Part shown: piece by piece, positions 16,190-25,235 of the stretch
Layout of the letters: each line of letters starts with the position of its first letter
How positions within the stretch are numbered: the stretch's first letter is position 1
NCBI GenBank assembly: GCA_910584265.1
Contig: CAJTZE010000006.1
Coordinates: forward strand, 23,317 to 87,316
DNA length: 64,000 bases
From: an uncultured Dorea sp.
Lineage (GTDB): Bacteria > Bacillota > Clostridia > Lachnospirales > Lachnospiraceae
Direction of reading: 5' to 3'
Made by a program: the position numbers and the translations under genes
The notes under the pieces: generated by a model
Told to the model about the DNA's origin: nothing
The model's input: the letters and a program-made list of their open reading frames with translations, nothing else
The model's database searches: none

Positions 16190-17368
16190 ATGTATAATTT
16201 TGAGTATTTTACACCGACTAAGGTAGTGTTCGGCAGGGACGCGGAAGCGAAGGTTGGACAGCTTGTGGCAGAGCAGAACTGCAAAAAAGTATTGCTCCAC
16301 TATGGCAAGGGCAGCGTAATCCGCTCCGGCCTGCTGGACAGAGTAAAGAAAGCTCTGGATGAGTATCAGGTGGACTATATTGAGCTTGGCGGGGCAGTTC
16401 CGAATCCAAGGCTCAGTCTGGTGTATGAAGGAATCGAGCTGTGTAAGAAGGAAGGCGTTGACTTTATCCTTGCAGTGGGCGGAGGAAGCGCTATTGATTC
16501 TGGAAAGGCGATCGGCTACGGCGTGGCAAATGAAGGCGACGTGTGGGACTTTTACTGTAAGAAACGCCAGGCAGAAGGGTGTCTCCCAATCGGCGTAGTA
16601 TTGACGCTTTCCGCTACCGGAAGCGAGATGAGCAATTCTTCTGTGATCACCAGGGAAGAGGATTGGAATAAGCGTGGATATAACTGCGATTACGGAAGAC
16701 CAAAATTTGCAATTATGAATCCAGAGCTTACCATGACGCTGCCGGATTATCAGACAGCCAGCGGATGTACGGATATTATGATGCATACCATGGAGCGTTA
16801 TTTTACCAACGGCGGCAATATGGAAATTACCGACAGTATCGCAGAAGCCCTCCTTCGGACGGTGCTGGCGAACGCAAAGATTTTAGTAAAAGAACCAGAT
16901 AATTACGATGCAAGGGCAGAGGTTATGTGGGCCGGAAGCCTTGCCCATAACGGTCTGACCGGATGCGGCAATGACGGAGGAGATTTTGCATCCCATGCAT
17001 TGGAGCATGAAATCGGCGGAATGTTTGACGTGGCCCACGGAGCCGGACTTGCGGCTGTCTGGGGAAGCTGGGCGAGATATGTGTACAAGGACTGCCTTCC
17101 CAGATTCAAGCGTTATGCATTGAATGTCATGGGCGTAAAAGAAGAAGGTACGGATGAAGAAATCGCGCTGAAGGGGATTGAAGCCATGGAAGATTTCTAC
17201 CGGGAAATCCATATGCCGACCACGATCCGAGAGCTCGGCATCGAACCCACAGACGATCAGCTGAAGGAAATGGCACATAAATGCGCGGCGGCCTGCAACA
17301 ATAAAAAGGGTTCCGCAAAGGTGCTGAATGAGGAGGACATGCTGGCAATCTACCGGATGGCGATGTAG
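16190..17368 (+). CDS. Iron-containing alcohol dehydrogenase (butanol dehydrogenase BdhA/YugJ type)
   Basis: Group III NAD(P)H-dependent alcohol dehydrogenase that reduces aldehydes such as butyraldehyde or acetaldehyde during fermentation. 392 residues. N-terminal 'YFTPTKVVFGRDAEAKVG', nucleotide-binding 'ILAVGGGSAIDSGKAI' (~95), metal-binding region with 'DIMMHTMERYFT' and 'SHALEHEIGGMFDVAHGAGLA' (two metal-ligand His). Single gene, followed by a long inverted repeat. Substrate cannot be set from sequence. Confidence 0.9.
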   Translation: MYNFEYFTPTKVVFGRDAEAKVGQLVAEQNCKKVLLHYGKGSVIRSGLLDRVKKALDEYQVDYIELGGAVPNPRLSLVYEGIELCKKEGVDFILAVGGGSAIDSGKAIGYGVANEGDVWDFYCKKRQAEGCLPIGVVLTLSATGSEMSNSSVITREEDWNKRGYNCDYGRPKFAIMNPELTMTLPDYQTASGCTDIMMHTMERYFTNGGNMEITDSIAEALLRTVLANAKILVKEPDNYDARAEVMWAGSLAHNGLTGCGNDGGDFASHALEHEIGGMFDVAHGAGLAAVWGSWARYVYKDCLPRFKRYALNVMGVKEEGTDEEIALKGIEAMEDFYREIHMPTTIRELGIEPTDDQLKEMAHKCAAACNNKKGSAKVLNEEDMLAIYRMAM

Positions 17369-17382
17369 CTTTTTTGTTGTAT

Positions 17383-17451
17383 CTGTGCGGTCAGCTCCGG
17401 CCGGCCTGACAGCTGCAGACAGCATCCGGTTGTCCGGAGCTGACCGCACAG
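17383..17451 (+). repeat. Long perfect inverted repeat (18-bp stem) after the alcohol dehydrogenase gene
   Basis: 17383-17400 is the exact reverse complement of 17434-17451, loop 33 nt, starting 15 nt after the stop. A T-run (TTTTTTGTTG) precedes rather than follows it. Same architecture as the 18-bp repeat after prfC although the sequence differs. Confidence 0.8.
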
Positions 17452-17910
17452 GAAGGAAGGTTTCAGAAGGTGCGCGAAGTGTAATTTGTCGTCATATTCC
17501 ATTTGCTATTAGCTTTTAGCCAATCAATAAAAAATTGTAATTTAAGGTTTAAATCATTATTTTTTCTGCTTCTGGATTTAATTTATTCCTTGGGTTATCT
17601 CCTTTATAAATTCCTGATTTTTATCTGTTTTTCATCAAGATGATTATACGGTTTGTCCGGCGGGATTACAATTCTATATTTTGCTGTTTGTTCTGCGTTA
17701 TGCCGTCTTGCGTTCAGAAAGCAATAAAACTCCCGGTAACCGGAGTTTGGTAAGAAATTTTTGACAAATAGTTACAAGGATTGACATATTGTGAGCAATG
17801 AGTAACCTCATATATTCCGTAATTTTAACATAAAAATGCATAAAATGTCCTAATATGATGATATTTTAAAATCCGGTCGAAAAGTGGACAGTTTTTACGA
17901 CGTTTATTTC
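17452..17910 (+). other. Gene-free AT-rich region upstream of spo0A
   Basis: No credible ORF. It holds a hairpin AAACTCC/GGAGTTT near 17727-17748, a Spo0A-box-like TTTTTGACAAA at 17757-17767 (reverse complement TTTGTCAAAAA), and GGTCGAA at about 17875-17881 (one mismatch to TGTCGAA). AAGGATTG around 17776 followed by GCAATG could be a weak sigma-H promoter, but the -10 is poor. The layout suits an autoregulated spo0A control region. Confidence 0.4.
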
Positions 17911-17939
17911 TTGAACAAAAAATTGCAGAAAATTATAAT
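17911..17939 (+). promoter_or_regulatory. Vegetative promoter for spo0A
   Basis: TTGAAC at 17911-17916 and TATAAT at 17934-17939 with an exact 17-bp spacer, about 45 nt before the ATG. The candidate 0A boxes lie upstream. Confidence 0.6.
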
Positions 17940-17981
17940 TGATTTTGCAGACTTTCAGTAAAGAATAGGAGGATTTGAAGA

Positions 17982-18773
17982 ATGGGAGCAATCAGTGTAG
18001 CGATAGCCGATGATAATGAGAGAATCGTGGAATTGCTTGGCGACATTATCAGCAATGACAAAGAACTACGGCTGGTGGGAAAGGCGAACAACGGAGAAGA
18101 TATGTGTACGATTATCAGAGAGAAGCAGCCGGATGTTGTCTTATTGGATCTGATTATGCCAAAGATGGATGGCTTAAGTGTGATGGATCAGATAAATAGA
18201 GATAAGAAAATCAGCAAGCATCCTAACTTTATTGTGGTGACGGCGGTGGGGCAGGATCGGATCACCGAGGATGCCTTCAGCAAGGGTGCCCATTACTATG
18301 TGATGAAGCCTTTTAAGAATGAGGTTATACTAAATTATATCAAGAGTACGGTCAAGAGAAAATCCATAAGCGGATATTCCAAGACAGAGAATGGAGAGTA
18401 TCCGGCGGAGCGTGAGGAGGTCAGTCTGGAAACGAAAGTGACAGACATGATCCATGAGATCGGGATACCGGCACACATCAAGGGATATCACTATCTGAGG
18501 GATGCGATCATGATGGCTGTAGAGGATATGGACGTATTGAATGCAGTGACAAAGGTACTGTATCCCACGGTGGCAAAGAAGCATCAGACAACTGCCAGCA
18601 GGGTGGAGAGGGCGATCCGCCATGCCATTGAGGTGGCCTGGAGCAGGGGCAAATTGGATACGCTGGATGATTTGTTCGGATATACAGTAAGCAACGGAAA
18701 GGGCAAGCCTACGAACTCGGAATTTATTGCATTAATTGCCGACACGCTGCGGCTGGAATATAAAAACAGGTAA
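17982..18773 (+). CDS. spo0A: Sporulation master regulator Spo0A
   Basis: Response regulator that starts sporulation when phosphorylated. 263 residues. Receiver domain: acidic pair in 'IADDNE' (~8-11), phospho-Asp in '[13 protein letters not shown]' (~56), Lys in 'YVMKPFKNE' (~108). The C-terminal effector domain has the recognition helix region '[23 protein letters not shown]' (the Spo0A signature, split here). AGGAGG 7 nt before ATG. The gene lies 5.3 kb downstream of spoIVB; purF, pyrG and an alcohol dehydrogenase separate the pair that is adjacent in Bacillus. Confidence 0.97.
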   Translation: MGAISVAIADDNERIVELLGDIISNDKELRLVGKANNGEDMCTIIREKQPDVVLLDLIMPKMDGLSVMDQINRDKKISKHPNFIVVTAVGQDRITEDAFSKGAHYYVMKPFKNEVILNYIKSTVKRKSISGYSKTENGEYPAEREEVSLETKVTDMIHEIGIPAHIKGYHYLRDAIMMAVEDMDVLNAVTKVLYPTVAKKHQTTASRVERAIRHAIEVAWSRGKLDTLDDLFGYTVSNGKGKPTNSEFIALIADTLRLEYKNR

Positions 18774-18904
18774 ATCATATCATAAACAGGGTAAATTGTT
18801 AAAATATTGTTTAGAAAAACAGGATAACGCTTTATTTTTTGTGAAAAATACGGTACAATATACAAAGTATGAAGGAATGTTGTTTTATTATGGAGGAAAG
18901 AATA

Positions 18905-20341
18905 ATGAAAAAGATACTTTTTGCAACTTCAGAGGCAGTACCGTTTATTAAGACCGGCGGACTTGCAGATGTAGCAGGATCGCTGCCGAAGTATTTCGAT
19001 AAGGAAAACTATGAAGTCCGCGTGATGCTTCCGAAGTATATGTGTATTAAAGAAGAATGGCGCAGCAAATTGGAATATGTAACACATTTTTACATGGATT
19101 GGAATTGGAGATCAGAGTACGTAGGAGTTCTGAAGCTGGAACACGAAGGAGTTACGTTCTATTTTATAGATAATGAAGGGTACTTTAACGGATTTGCACC
19201 GTACGGAGAGATTTTTGGAGATGTTGAGAAGTTTGCTTTCTTCTCGAAGGCAGTGCTCAGCACACTTCCGCTGATCGGATACAGGCCGGACATCATTCAC
19301 TGCCACGACTGGCAGACAGGACTTGTTCCGGTATATCTGGATAATTTCCGCTATGGCAATGAATATTTCAGGGGGATCAAGACGATCATGACGATCCACA
19401 ACCTGAAGTTCCAGGGTACATGGGATACCAAGAGGATTAAGAATATGACAGGGCTTCCGGAGTATTATTTTGTCCCGGACAAGCTCGAGGCATACAAGGA
19501 TGCCAACTATCTGAAGGGCGGAATTGTCTATGCTGACTGGGTAACAACAGTAAGTAATACATATGCGGAGGAGATTAAGACTCCGTTTTACGGTGAGAAG
19601 CTGGACGGCCTTATGAATGCCCGTTCTAACTGCCTGTCCGGAATTGTAAATGGTTTGGATTATACCGATTGGGATCCGGAGACAGATGCAAGGATTGACT
19701 ATAATTTTACCATTAAGAATTTCAGAAAAGAGAAGGTTAAGAACAAGACTGCACTGCAGAGAGAGCTGGGACTTGCAGAGGATCCCAAGAAGATGATGAT
19801 TGGTATTGTATCCCGTTTGACAGACCAGAAGGGCTTTGATCTGATCGCATATGTGATGGATGAGCTGTGCCGGGATGAGGTTCAGATCGTAGTTCTTGGC
19901 ACCGGCGCAGAGCAGTATGAGAATATGTTCCGGCATTTTGCCTGGAAGTATCAGGATAAGGTGTCAGCGAATATTTATTATTCAGACCCGATGTCCCATA
20001 AGATCTATGCAAGCTGTGATGCATTCCTGATGCCGTCGCTGTTTGAGCCGTGCGGACTGAGCCAGCTTATGAGCCTGCGCTATGGTACTCTTCCGATTGT
20101 CCGTGAAACCGGAGGACTCAAGGATACCGTAGAGCCGTACAATGAGTATGAGAAGACCGGAACAGGCTTTAGCTTTACGAATTACAATGCACATGAGATG
20201 CTGAATACGATCCGCTATGCGGAGCAGATTTATTACGACAAGAAGAGAGACTGGAATAAGATGGTAGAGAGGGCTATGGAGAAAGACTTCTCATGGAATA
20301 ATTCCGCAAGACAGTATGAGGAACTGTACGACAGATTATAG
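18905..20341 (+). CDS. glgA: Glycogen synthase
   Basis: Elongates alpha-1,4-glucan from ADP-glucose (GT5 family, GT-B fold). 478 residues from ATG 18905, chosen because GGAGGAAAG precedes it and the protein then begins 'KKILFATSEAVPFIKTGGLADV' as in the family (KTGGLADV binds ADP-glucose). The C-terminal domain has 'GIVSRLTDQKGFDL' and the EPCGLSQ motif 'SLFEPCGLSQL'. Other glg genes are not nearby. A perfect hairpin follows 8 nt after the stop. Confidence 0.95.
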   Translation: MKKILFATSEAVPFIKTGGLADVAGSLPKYFDKENYEVRVMLPKYMCIKEEWRSKLEYVTHFYMDWNWRSEYVGVLKLEHEGVTFYFIDNEGYFNGFAPYGEIFGDVEKFAFFSKAVLSTLPLIGYRPDIIHCHDWQTGLVPVYLDNFRYGNEYFRGIKTIMTIHNLKFQGTWDTKRIKNMTGLPEYYFVPDKLEAYKDANYLKGGIVYADWVTTVSNTYAEEIKTPFYGEKLDGLMNARSNCLSGIVNGLDYTDWDPETDARIDYNFTIKNFRKEKVKNKTALQRELGLAEDPKKMMIGIVSRLTDQKGFDLIAYVMDELCRDEVQIVVLGTGAEQYENMFRHFAWKYQDKVSANIYYSDPMSHKIYASCDAFLMPSLFEPCGLSQLMSLRYGTLPIVRETGGLKDTVEPYNEYEKTGTGFSFTNYNAHEMLNTIRYAEQIYYDKKRDWNKMVERAMEKDFSWNNSARQYEELYDRL

Positions 20342-20348
20342 ACTGTAC

Positions 20349-20375
20349 CTTAACGGACATTAGCAGTCCGTTAAG
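20349..20375 (+). terminator. Hairpin between glgA and the methionine synthase genes
   Basis: 10-bp perfect stem CTTAACGGAC/GTCCGTTAAG with a 7-nt loop and no T-run. May end or protect the glgA message; partial termination only. Confidence 0.4.
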
Positions 20376-20397
20376 TGCAGGATGACGGGAGCTTGTA

Positions 20398-21045
20398 ATG
20401 GATGCAAGAATGAGAGAGGCAGTCCGTTACCTGGGTTATGGAGGTCATGCGGTAGATGATCAGACGCTTGCTTTGATAGAGGATTCATTCAGAGAATTAG
20501 ACAGGGCTGCGGATAGACGTATCATCTATCGCATTTTTGATGTAATTTCGGGGGAAGCAGACAGCCTTGCAATCGGGAAAATGAATATTGTCAGCAGGAA
20601 CTTAAGGAAGAATCTGAGGGACTGCCATGAGGCGCTGCTTCTTGGGGCTACGCTTGGTATCGGCGTGGATCTGCTGATGAAGCGGTATTCGCTTATGGAT
20701 ATGACCAGGGCGGTGGTGCTGCAGGCGGCCGCGGCCGCGATTCTGGAGGAGTATCTGGATAGCTGTCAGAAAAAAATTGGTTCCGAGCTGGAGGCTGAGG
20801 GTAAATATCTGCGTCCCAGATTCAGTCCCGGATACGGGGATTTTGATATCCGGTATCAGGATATGATGTTGCGGATGCTGCATGCAGACAAGAGTATCGG
20901 ACTGACGATGACTGACAGTTATATGCTGACGCCGGCAAAGTCGGTGACGGCTGTGATCGGAATCAGCGGGAAGAAGGATAACTGCCCCATGCAGGGCTGC
21001 GAGGCCTGCAAAAAGAAAGACTGCATATATCGGAGGAATACATAG
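20398..21045 (+). CDS. Methionine synthase reactivation (AdoMet-binding) domain protein
   Basis: Stand-alone version of the C-terminal activation domain of cobalamin-dependent methionine synthase, which in E. coli MetH is covalently attached and remethylates oxidised cob(II)alamin with AdoMet and an electron donor. 215 residues. 'RPRFSPGYGDFDI' corresponds to the AdoMet-contacting RxxxGY segment and 'SIGLTMTDSYMLTPAKSVTAVIG' to the conserved end (SxxMxPxxSVSG). It adds a Cys-rich tail (CPMQGCEACKKKDC) that could bind a metal. Ends exactly at the metH start codon, so the two are co-translated. Confidence 0.88.
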   Translation: MDARMREAVRYLGYGGHAVDDQTLALIEDSFRELDRAADRRIIYRIFDVISGEADSLAIGKMNIVSRNLRKNLRDCHEALLLGATLGIGVDLLMKRYSLMDMTRAVVLQAAAAAILEEYLDSCQKKIGSELEAEGKYLRPRFSPGYGDFDIRYQDMMLRMLHADKSIGLTMTDSYMLTPAKSVTAVIGISGKKDNCPMQGCEACKKKDCIYRRNT

Positions 21046-23442
21046 ATGATAAAGGATAGGCTGGGGAAAGAACTTTTGTTTTTTGACGGAGGCATGGGTA
21101 CGCTCCTTCAGGAACGGGGGCTAAAGCCGGGGGAGCTTCCGGAGATCTGGAATATAGAGCATACAGAGGAGATATTCGATATCCACAGGAAGTATTTTGA
21201 AGCGGGCAGCGACATTGTGCTTGCCAATACCTTTGGCGCAAATGCGCTCAAGTTCCACAGCGATGAGTATGACCTGGAGGATATCGTGACGGCGGCCATC
21301 GTAAGCGCCAAGGAAGGGGCGAATTTCGGCGTACATGACGGAAGAGAAGTGTATGTGGCTATGGATGTGGGTCCTACGGGGAAGCTTTTAAAGCCAATGG
21401 GAGATCTGTCCTTTGAGGATGCCTATGCGGCCTTTGCAGAGACCATGCGCTATGGGGAAGAGGCCGGGGCAGACCTGATCCATATCGAAACCATGAGCGA
21501 TACCTACGAGGTGAAGGCGGCGGTATTGGCGGCGAAGGAATGCACAAAGCTTCCGGTATTTGTCACCATGATCTTTGACGAGAAGGGTAAGCTTCTTACC
21601 GGCGGGGACGTGCCAAGCGTGATTGCCATGTTAGAGGGGCTTAGGGTGGACGCCCTCGGTATGAACTGCGGTCTGGGACCGGAGCAGATGCTGCCGATCA
21701 TTGATGAGGTTATGAAGTATACCTCCCTCCCGGTCATTGTAAAGCCCAATGCGGGGCTTCCGAAGCAGAAGGACGGTGCGACCTACTATGATGTGGAACC
21801 GGAGGCCTTTGCACAGACCATGAAGAGGGTCGTGGATATGGGAGCCTGCGTGATCGGAGGATGCTGCGGAACCACGCCGGAGCATATCCGTGCCATGACG
21901 TCTGCCTGTAGAGAGCTTGCGGTGAAGGAGCCGGTAAAGAAGCACCGGACGCTCGTTTCTTCCTATGGGAGAGCGGTGGAAATCGCAGACAGGCCTGTGA
22001 TCATCGGAGAGCGGATCAACCCCACCGGAAAAAAGAAGCTGAAAAAGGCATTAAAAGACCATGACATGGATTATATATTGAAAGAAGCCATCACGCAGCA
22101 GGAAAAGGGCGCTCACATTCTGGATGTAAATGTGGGGCTTCCGGATATTGACGAGACGGCGGTGATGGCAGAGACCATAAAGGAGCTTCAGAGCGTTACC
22201 AGCCTGCCGCTGCAGATTGATACGGTCAGCATAGAGGCTATGGAGGCCGCCATGCGCATTTACAATGGCAAGCCCATGATCAATTCCGTAAATGGCAAGC
22301 AGGAGTCCATGAAGCAGGTATTTCCGCTGATACAGAAATACGGCGGCGTTGTGGTGGGACTTACCATCGATGAGGACGGGATCCCGGATACTGCAGAAGG
22401 ACGACTGCATATTGCGGAGAAGATTATTGCAGAGGCGGCAAAATACGGAATTGATAAGAAGGATATTGTGATCGATGTGCTTGCTATGACCATCAGCTCC
22501 GATGCCGAGGGGGCAAAGACTACCTTAGAGGCGCTGAAGCTGGTCAGGGAGACCTGCGGTGTCAGAACGGTGCTGGGAGTGTCCAATATTTCCTTTGGAC
22601 TACCCTTCAGACCTGCAATTAATTCCAACTTCTATACCATGGCTATGCAGAACGGATTGAGCGCAGGGATTGTGAATCCTTCCTCGGAGGATATGATGCG
22701 CTCCTATGATTCCTTCTGTGCACTGATGGGCTACGATGAGAATTTTGCACATTATATCAAGCAGTATGGAAACCGGACGGCGGAGACGAAAGTGGCAAAC
22801 GCGCCGGAAGCTTCCGGCATGACGCTGGCGTCGGCCATTGAAAAAGGCTTGAAGGAGGAGGCGCATCAGATCACCGAGAGGCTGGCCGGAGAGATGGAGC
22901 CTCTGGATATCATCAATAAGGAACTGGTTCCGGCTCTTGACCGGGTAGGCAAGGGCTTTGAGCAGGGGACTGTATTCCTGCCCCAGCTTTTGATGAGCGC
23001 GGAGGCGGCGAAGAATGCCTTTGCGGTGATCAAGGAGCGGTTCACAGGGGAAGGTACCCTGGAGGAAGACCGGGAGAAGGTAATCCTTGCAACAGTAAAA
23101 GGGGATATCCATGATATAGGGAAGAATATTGTGAAGGTTCTCCTGGAGAATTACAGCTTTGATGTGATCGATCTGGGAAAGGACGTGCCGCCGGAACGGA
23201 TCGTGCAGAAAGCGGTAGAGGATGATGTGAAGCTGGTGGGCTTAAGCGCCTTGATGACCACAACGGTGGTCAGTATGGAAGAGACGATAGAGCTGCTTAG
23301 AAAAGAAAAGCCGGACTGCCTTGTTATGGTAGGCGGAGCCGTGCTGAATCAGGAATATGCGGACATGATCGGCGCAGATTTTTATGGAAAGGACGCCATG
23401 CAGTCTGTCTATTATGCCCAGAAGGTGTTCGGCAGGGAATAG
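21046..23442 (+). CDS. metH: Cobalamin-dependent methionine synthase lacking the activation domain
   Basis: Transfers methyl from 5-methyl-tetrahydrofolate to homocysteine through methylcobalamin. 798 residues against ~1,220 in E. coli. Domains: homocysteine/zinc module (1-290; 'GMNCGLGPEQM', 'VIGGCCGTTPEHI' with the zinc Cys pair), pterin module (~310-570; 'IIGERINPTGKKKLKKAL'), cap, and B12-binding Rossmann module with the lower-ligand motif 'KGDIHDIGKNIV' (DxHxxG), 'VGLSALMTTTV' and 'MVGGAVLNQEYADMIGADFYG'. The reactivation domain is the separate upstream gene. The ATG at 21046 follows its stop with no gap. Confidence 0.93.
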   Translation: MIKDRLGKELLFFDGGMGTLLQERGLKPGELPEIWNIEHTEEIFDIHRKYFEAGSDIVLANTFGANALKFHSDEYDLEDIVTAAIVSAKEGANFGVHDGREVYVAMDVGPTGKLLKPMGDLSFEDAYAAFAETMRYGEEAGADLIHIETMSDTYEVKAAVLAAKECTKLPVFVTMIFDEKGKLLTGGDVPSVIAMLEGLRVDALGMNCGLGPEQMLPIIDEVMKYTSLPVIVKPNAGLPKQKDGATYYDVEPEAFAQTMKRVVDMGACVIGGCCGTTPEHIRAMTSACRELAVKEPVKKHRTLVSSYGRAVEIADRPVIIGERINPTGKKKLKKALKDHDMDYILKEAITQQEKGAHILDVNVGLPDIDETAVMAETIKELQSVTSLPLQIDTVSIEAMEAAMRIYNGKPMINSVNGKQESMKQVFPLIQKYGGVVVGLTIDEDGIPDTAEGRLHIAEKIIAEAAKYGIDKKDIVIDVLAMTISSDAEGAKTTLEALKLVRETCGVRTVLGVSNISFGLPFRPAINSNFYTMAMQNGLSAGIVNPSSEDMMRSYDSFCALMGYDENFAHYIKQYGNRTAETKVANAPEASGMTLASAIEKGLKEEAHQITERLAGEMEPLDIINKELVPALDRVGKGFEQGTVFLPQLLMSAEAAKNAFAVIKERFTGEGTLEEDREKVILATVKGDIHDIGKNIVKVLLENYSFDVIDLGKDVPPERIVQKAVEDDVKLVGLSALMTTTVVSMEETIELLRKEKPDCLVMVGGAVLNQEYADMIGADFYGKDAMQSVYYAQKVFGRE

Positions 23443-23500
23443 CCGGGATTGATAAAGCCAAATAAGAAAGAAACATATATACATGAAGGAGGAATGTAAG

Positions 23501-25012
23501 ATGATTAGAGGACTGGATACTGAGGTCAAAAGAATCAGGAGAAAGGTATTCAAGGAGGTAGCGGCGTTAGGGTTTAAGGGTTCTCCAGAGACTCTGAACA
23601 ATGATATGGAGGAGATTCCGTATCTGCTGGTAAACGAGGATTCACCCAGATACAGGGAGAATGTTTACCGCGCCAGGTCAATTGTAAGGGAGCGCCTCCG
23701 TCTGGCCATGGGTCTTTCTCTTAGGCCGGAAAACAAGCATGTGCATCTGACAGCGGGAGTGGAGGCGAGCAATATTTCCGATAAGTATTATGAGCCGCCG
23801 CTTATGCAGGTAATCCCTTCCGCATGTGAAGCCTGCGAGGAAAAGGGCTATGAGGTCAGCGATATGTGTAAGGGCTGTCTTGCACATCCCTGTATGGAGG
23901 TCTGCCCGAAGGGCGCGATTTCATTTGTAAAGGGCAAGTCTTATATCGATCAGGAAAAGTGTATCAAGTGCGGCAAATGCAAATCCGCATGTCCGTACGA
24001 TGCGATTTCCAAGAAGGAACGTCCCTGCCAGATGGCGTGCGGCGTCGGCGCGATCGATTCGGATAATATGGGAAGAGCGCATATTAATAATGACAAATGC
24101 GTATCCTGCGGTATGTGTATGGTAAACTGCCCGTTTGGGGCGATTTCAGATAAATCCCAGATCTTCCAGCTTGCCCGTGCGCTGACAGAGGGCGACGAGA
24201 TTATTGCAGAGCTGGCTCCGGCATACGTGGGACAGTTTGGAGATAACATTACGCCGAGGAATCTGAAGGCGGCGCTGAAGGAGATGGGCTTCTCCGAGGT
24301 ATACGAGGTGGCGCTGGGTGCAGATATCGGAGCCATTGCAGAGGCGCACCACTATGTAAATAAGGTTACTACCGGGGAGCTTCCGTTCCTCCTTACCTCC
24401 TGCTGTCCGTCCTGGGCAATGCTTGCAAAGATCTACTTCCCAACGCTGGCGGATAAGGTATCCCAGGAGTTGACGCCGATGGTAGCTACTGCCCGCACCA
24501 TTAAGAAGGAGCATCCGAATGCAAGGGTCGTATTTATCGGGCCCTGTGCGGCAAAGAAGCTGGAGGCCATGAGAAGAACCGTAAGGAGCGACGTGGACTT
24601 TGTGGTTACCTATGAGGAGCTGCAGGCCATGTTTGACGCCAAAGGGATCAATCTGGAGGAATTCGAGGCGGAATCTTCCTTCCACGATGCAACCGGAGCG
24701 GGAAGAGGCTATGCGGTTGCCGGAGGCGTGGCAGAGGCAATTGAGAAATGTATCAAGGAATACTATCCGGATGTGGATGTCCACATCGAACATGCGGAGG
24801 GACTTGCAGAGTGTAAGAAGACACTGATGCTGGCTAAGTCAGGGCGTATGAACGGCTGCCTGATCGAGGGCATGGGCTGTCCGGGCGGCTGCGTGGCAGG
24901 CGCCGGAACCAATATTCCGATCCCGAAGGCGCAGAAGAAGATCAAAGACTTTGTGAAGGCATCCTCCAAGCCGATCCCGGCGAAGGAATTAGAGGAGATC
25001 GAATTGAAGTAA
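23501..25012 (+). CDS. [FeFe] hydrogenase-like protein, group B type, with ferredoxin domains
   Basis: Monomeric iron hydrogenase-family protein, 503 residues, presumed cytoplasmic. N-terminal Cys-rich part carries ferredoxin motifs: 'CIKCGKCKSACPYD' and 'CVSCGMCMVNCPFG' plus extra Cys ('CEACEEKGYEVSDMCKGC', 'HPCMEVCPKG'). H-cluster motifs: L1 'TSCCPSW', L2 'GPCAAKKLE', L3 'EGMGCPGGCVAGAG'. The variant L2/L3 motifs fit the group B enzymes common in gut clostridia. ATG 23501 has AAGGAGG about 9 nt upstream. Hydrogen production versus a sensory or electron-transfer role cannot be decided from sequence. A strong hairpin follows. Confidence 0.85.
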   Translation: MIRGLDTEVKRIRRKVFKEVAALGFKGSPETLNNDMEEIPYLLVNEDSPRYRENVYRARSIVRERLRLAMGLSLRPENKHVHLTAGVEASNISDKYYEPPLMQVIPSACEACEEKGYEVSDMCKGCLAHPCMEVCPKGAISFVKGKSYIDQEKCIKCGKCKSACPYDAISKKERPCQMACGVGAIDSDNMGRAHINNDKCVSCGMCMVNCPFGAISDKSQIFQLARALTEGDEIIAELAPAYVGQFGDNITPRNLKAALKEMGFSEVYEVALGADIGAIAEAHHYVNKVTTGELPFLLTSCCPSWAMLAKIYFPTLADKVSQELTPMVATARTIKKEHPNARVVFIGPCAAKKLEAMRRTVRSDVDFVVTYEELQAMFDAKGINLEEFEAESSFHDATGAGRGYAVAGGVAEAIEKCIKEYYPDVDVHIEHAEGLAECKKTLMLAKSGRMNGCLIEGMGCPGGCVAGAGTNIPIPKAQKKIKDFVKASSKPIPAKELEEIELK

Positions 25013-25032
25013 ATATCGATTCATATTTTAAA

Positions 25033-25066
25033 CAGCCGCTGGAACAGACAATTGTTCCAGCGGCTG
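25033..25066 (+). terminator. Intrinsic terminator after the hydrogenase gene
   Basis: 14-bp perfect stem CAGCCGCTGGAACA/TGTTCCAGCGGCTG with a 6-nt loop, followed by a T-rich stretch (AGTTATTATTTATG). Begins 20 nt after the stop codon. Confidence 0.8.
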
Positions 25067-25152
25067 AGTTATTATTTATGAATACTGAGCGGCTTAGGCT
25101 CTTTTATTATAGATAGAACAAATAAATGCAGGAATATATAGATGCAGCCTAT

Positions 25153-25181
25153 TAGACAAAGACGAAAATAGGGATTAGAAT
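25153..25181 (+). promoter_or_regulatory. Candidate promoter for the ABC importer/PsuG-like operon
   Basis: TAGACA at 25153-25158 and TAGAAT at 25176-25181 with a 17-bp spacer, about 55 nt before the ATPase gene. Moderate consensus match only. Confidence 0.4.
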
Positions 25182-25235
25182 GAGTATGTTTAAACTATAT
25201 GAAATCGTGATTGATACTGGAGATAAGAAGCGGGA

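Noticed and set aside
17452..17910. tRNA or small gene in the 500-bp gap before spo0A
   Set aside because: No cloverleaf, no ORF with SD; the sequence is AT-rich control DNA.
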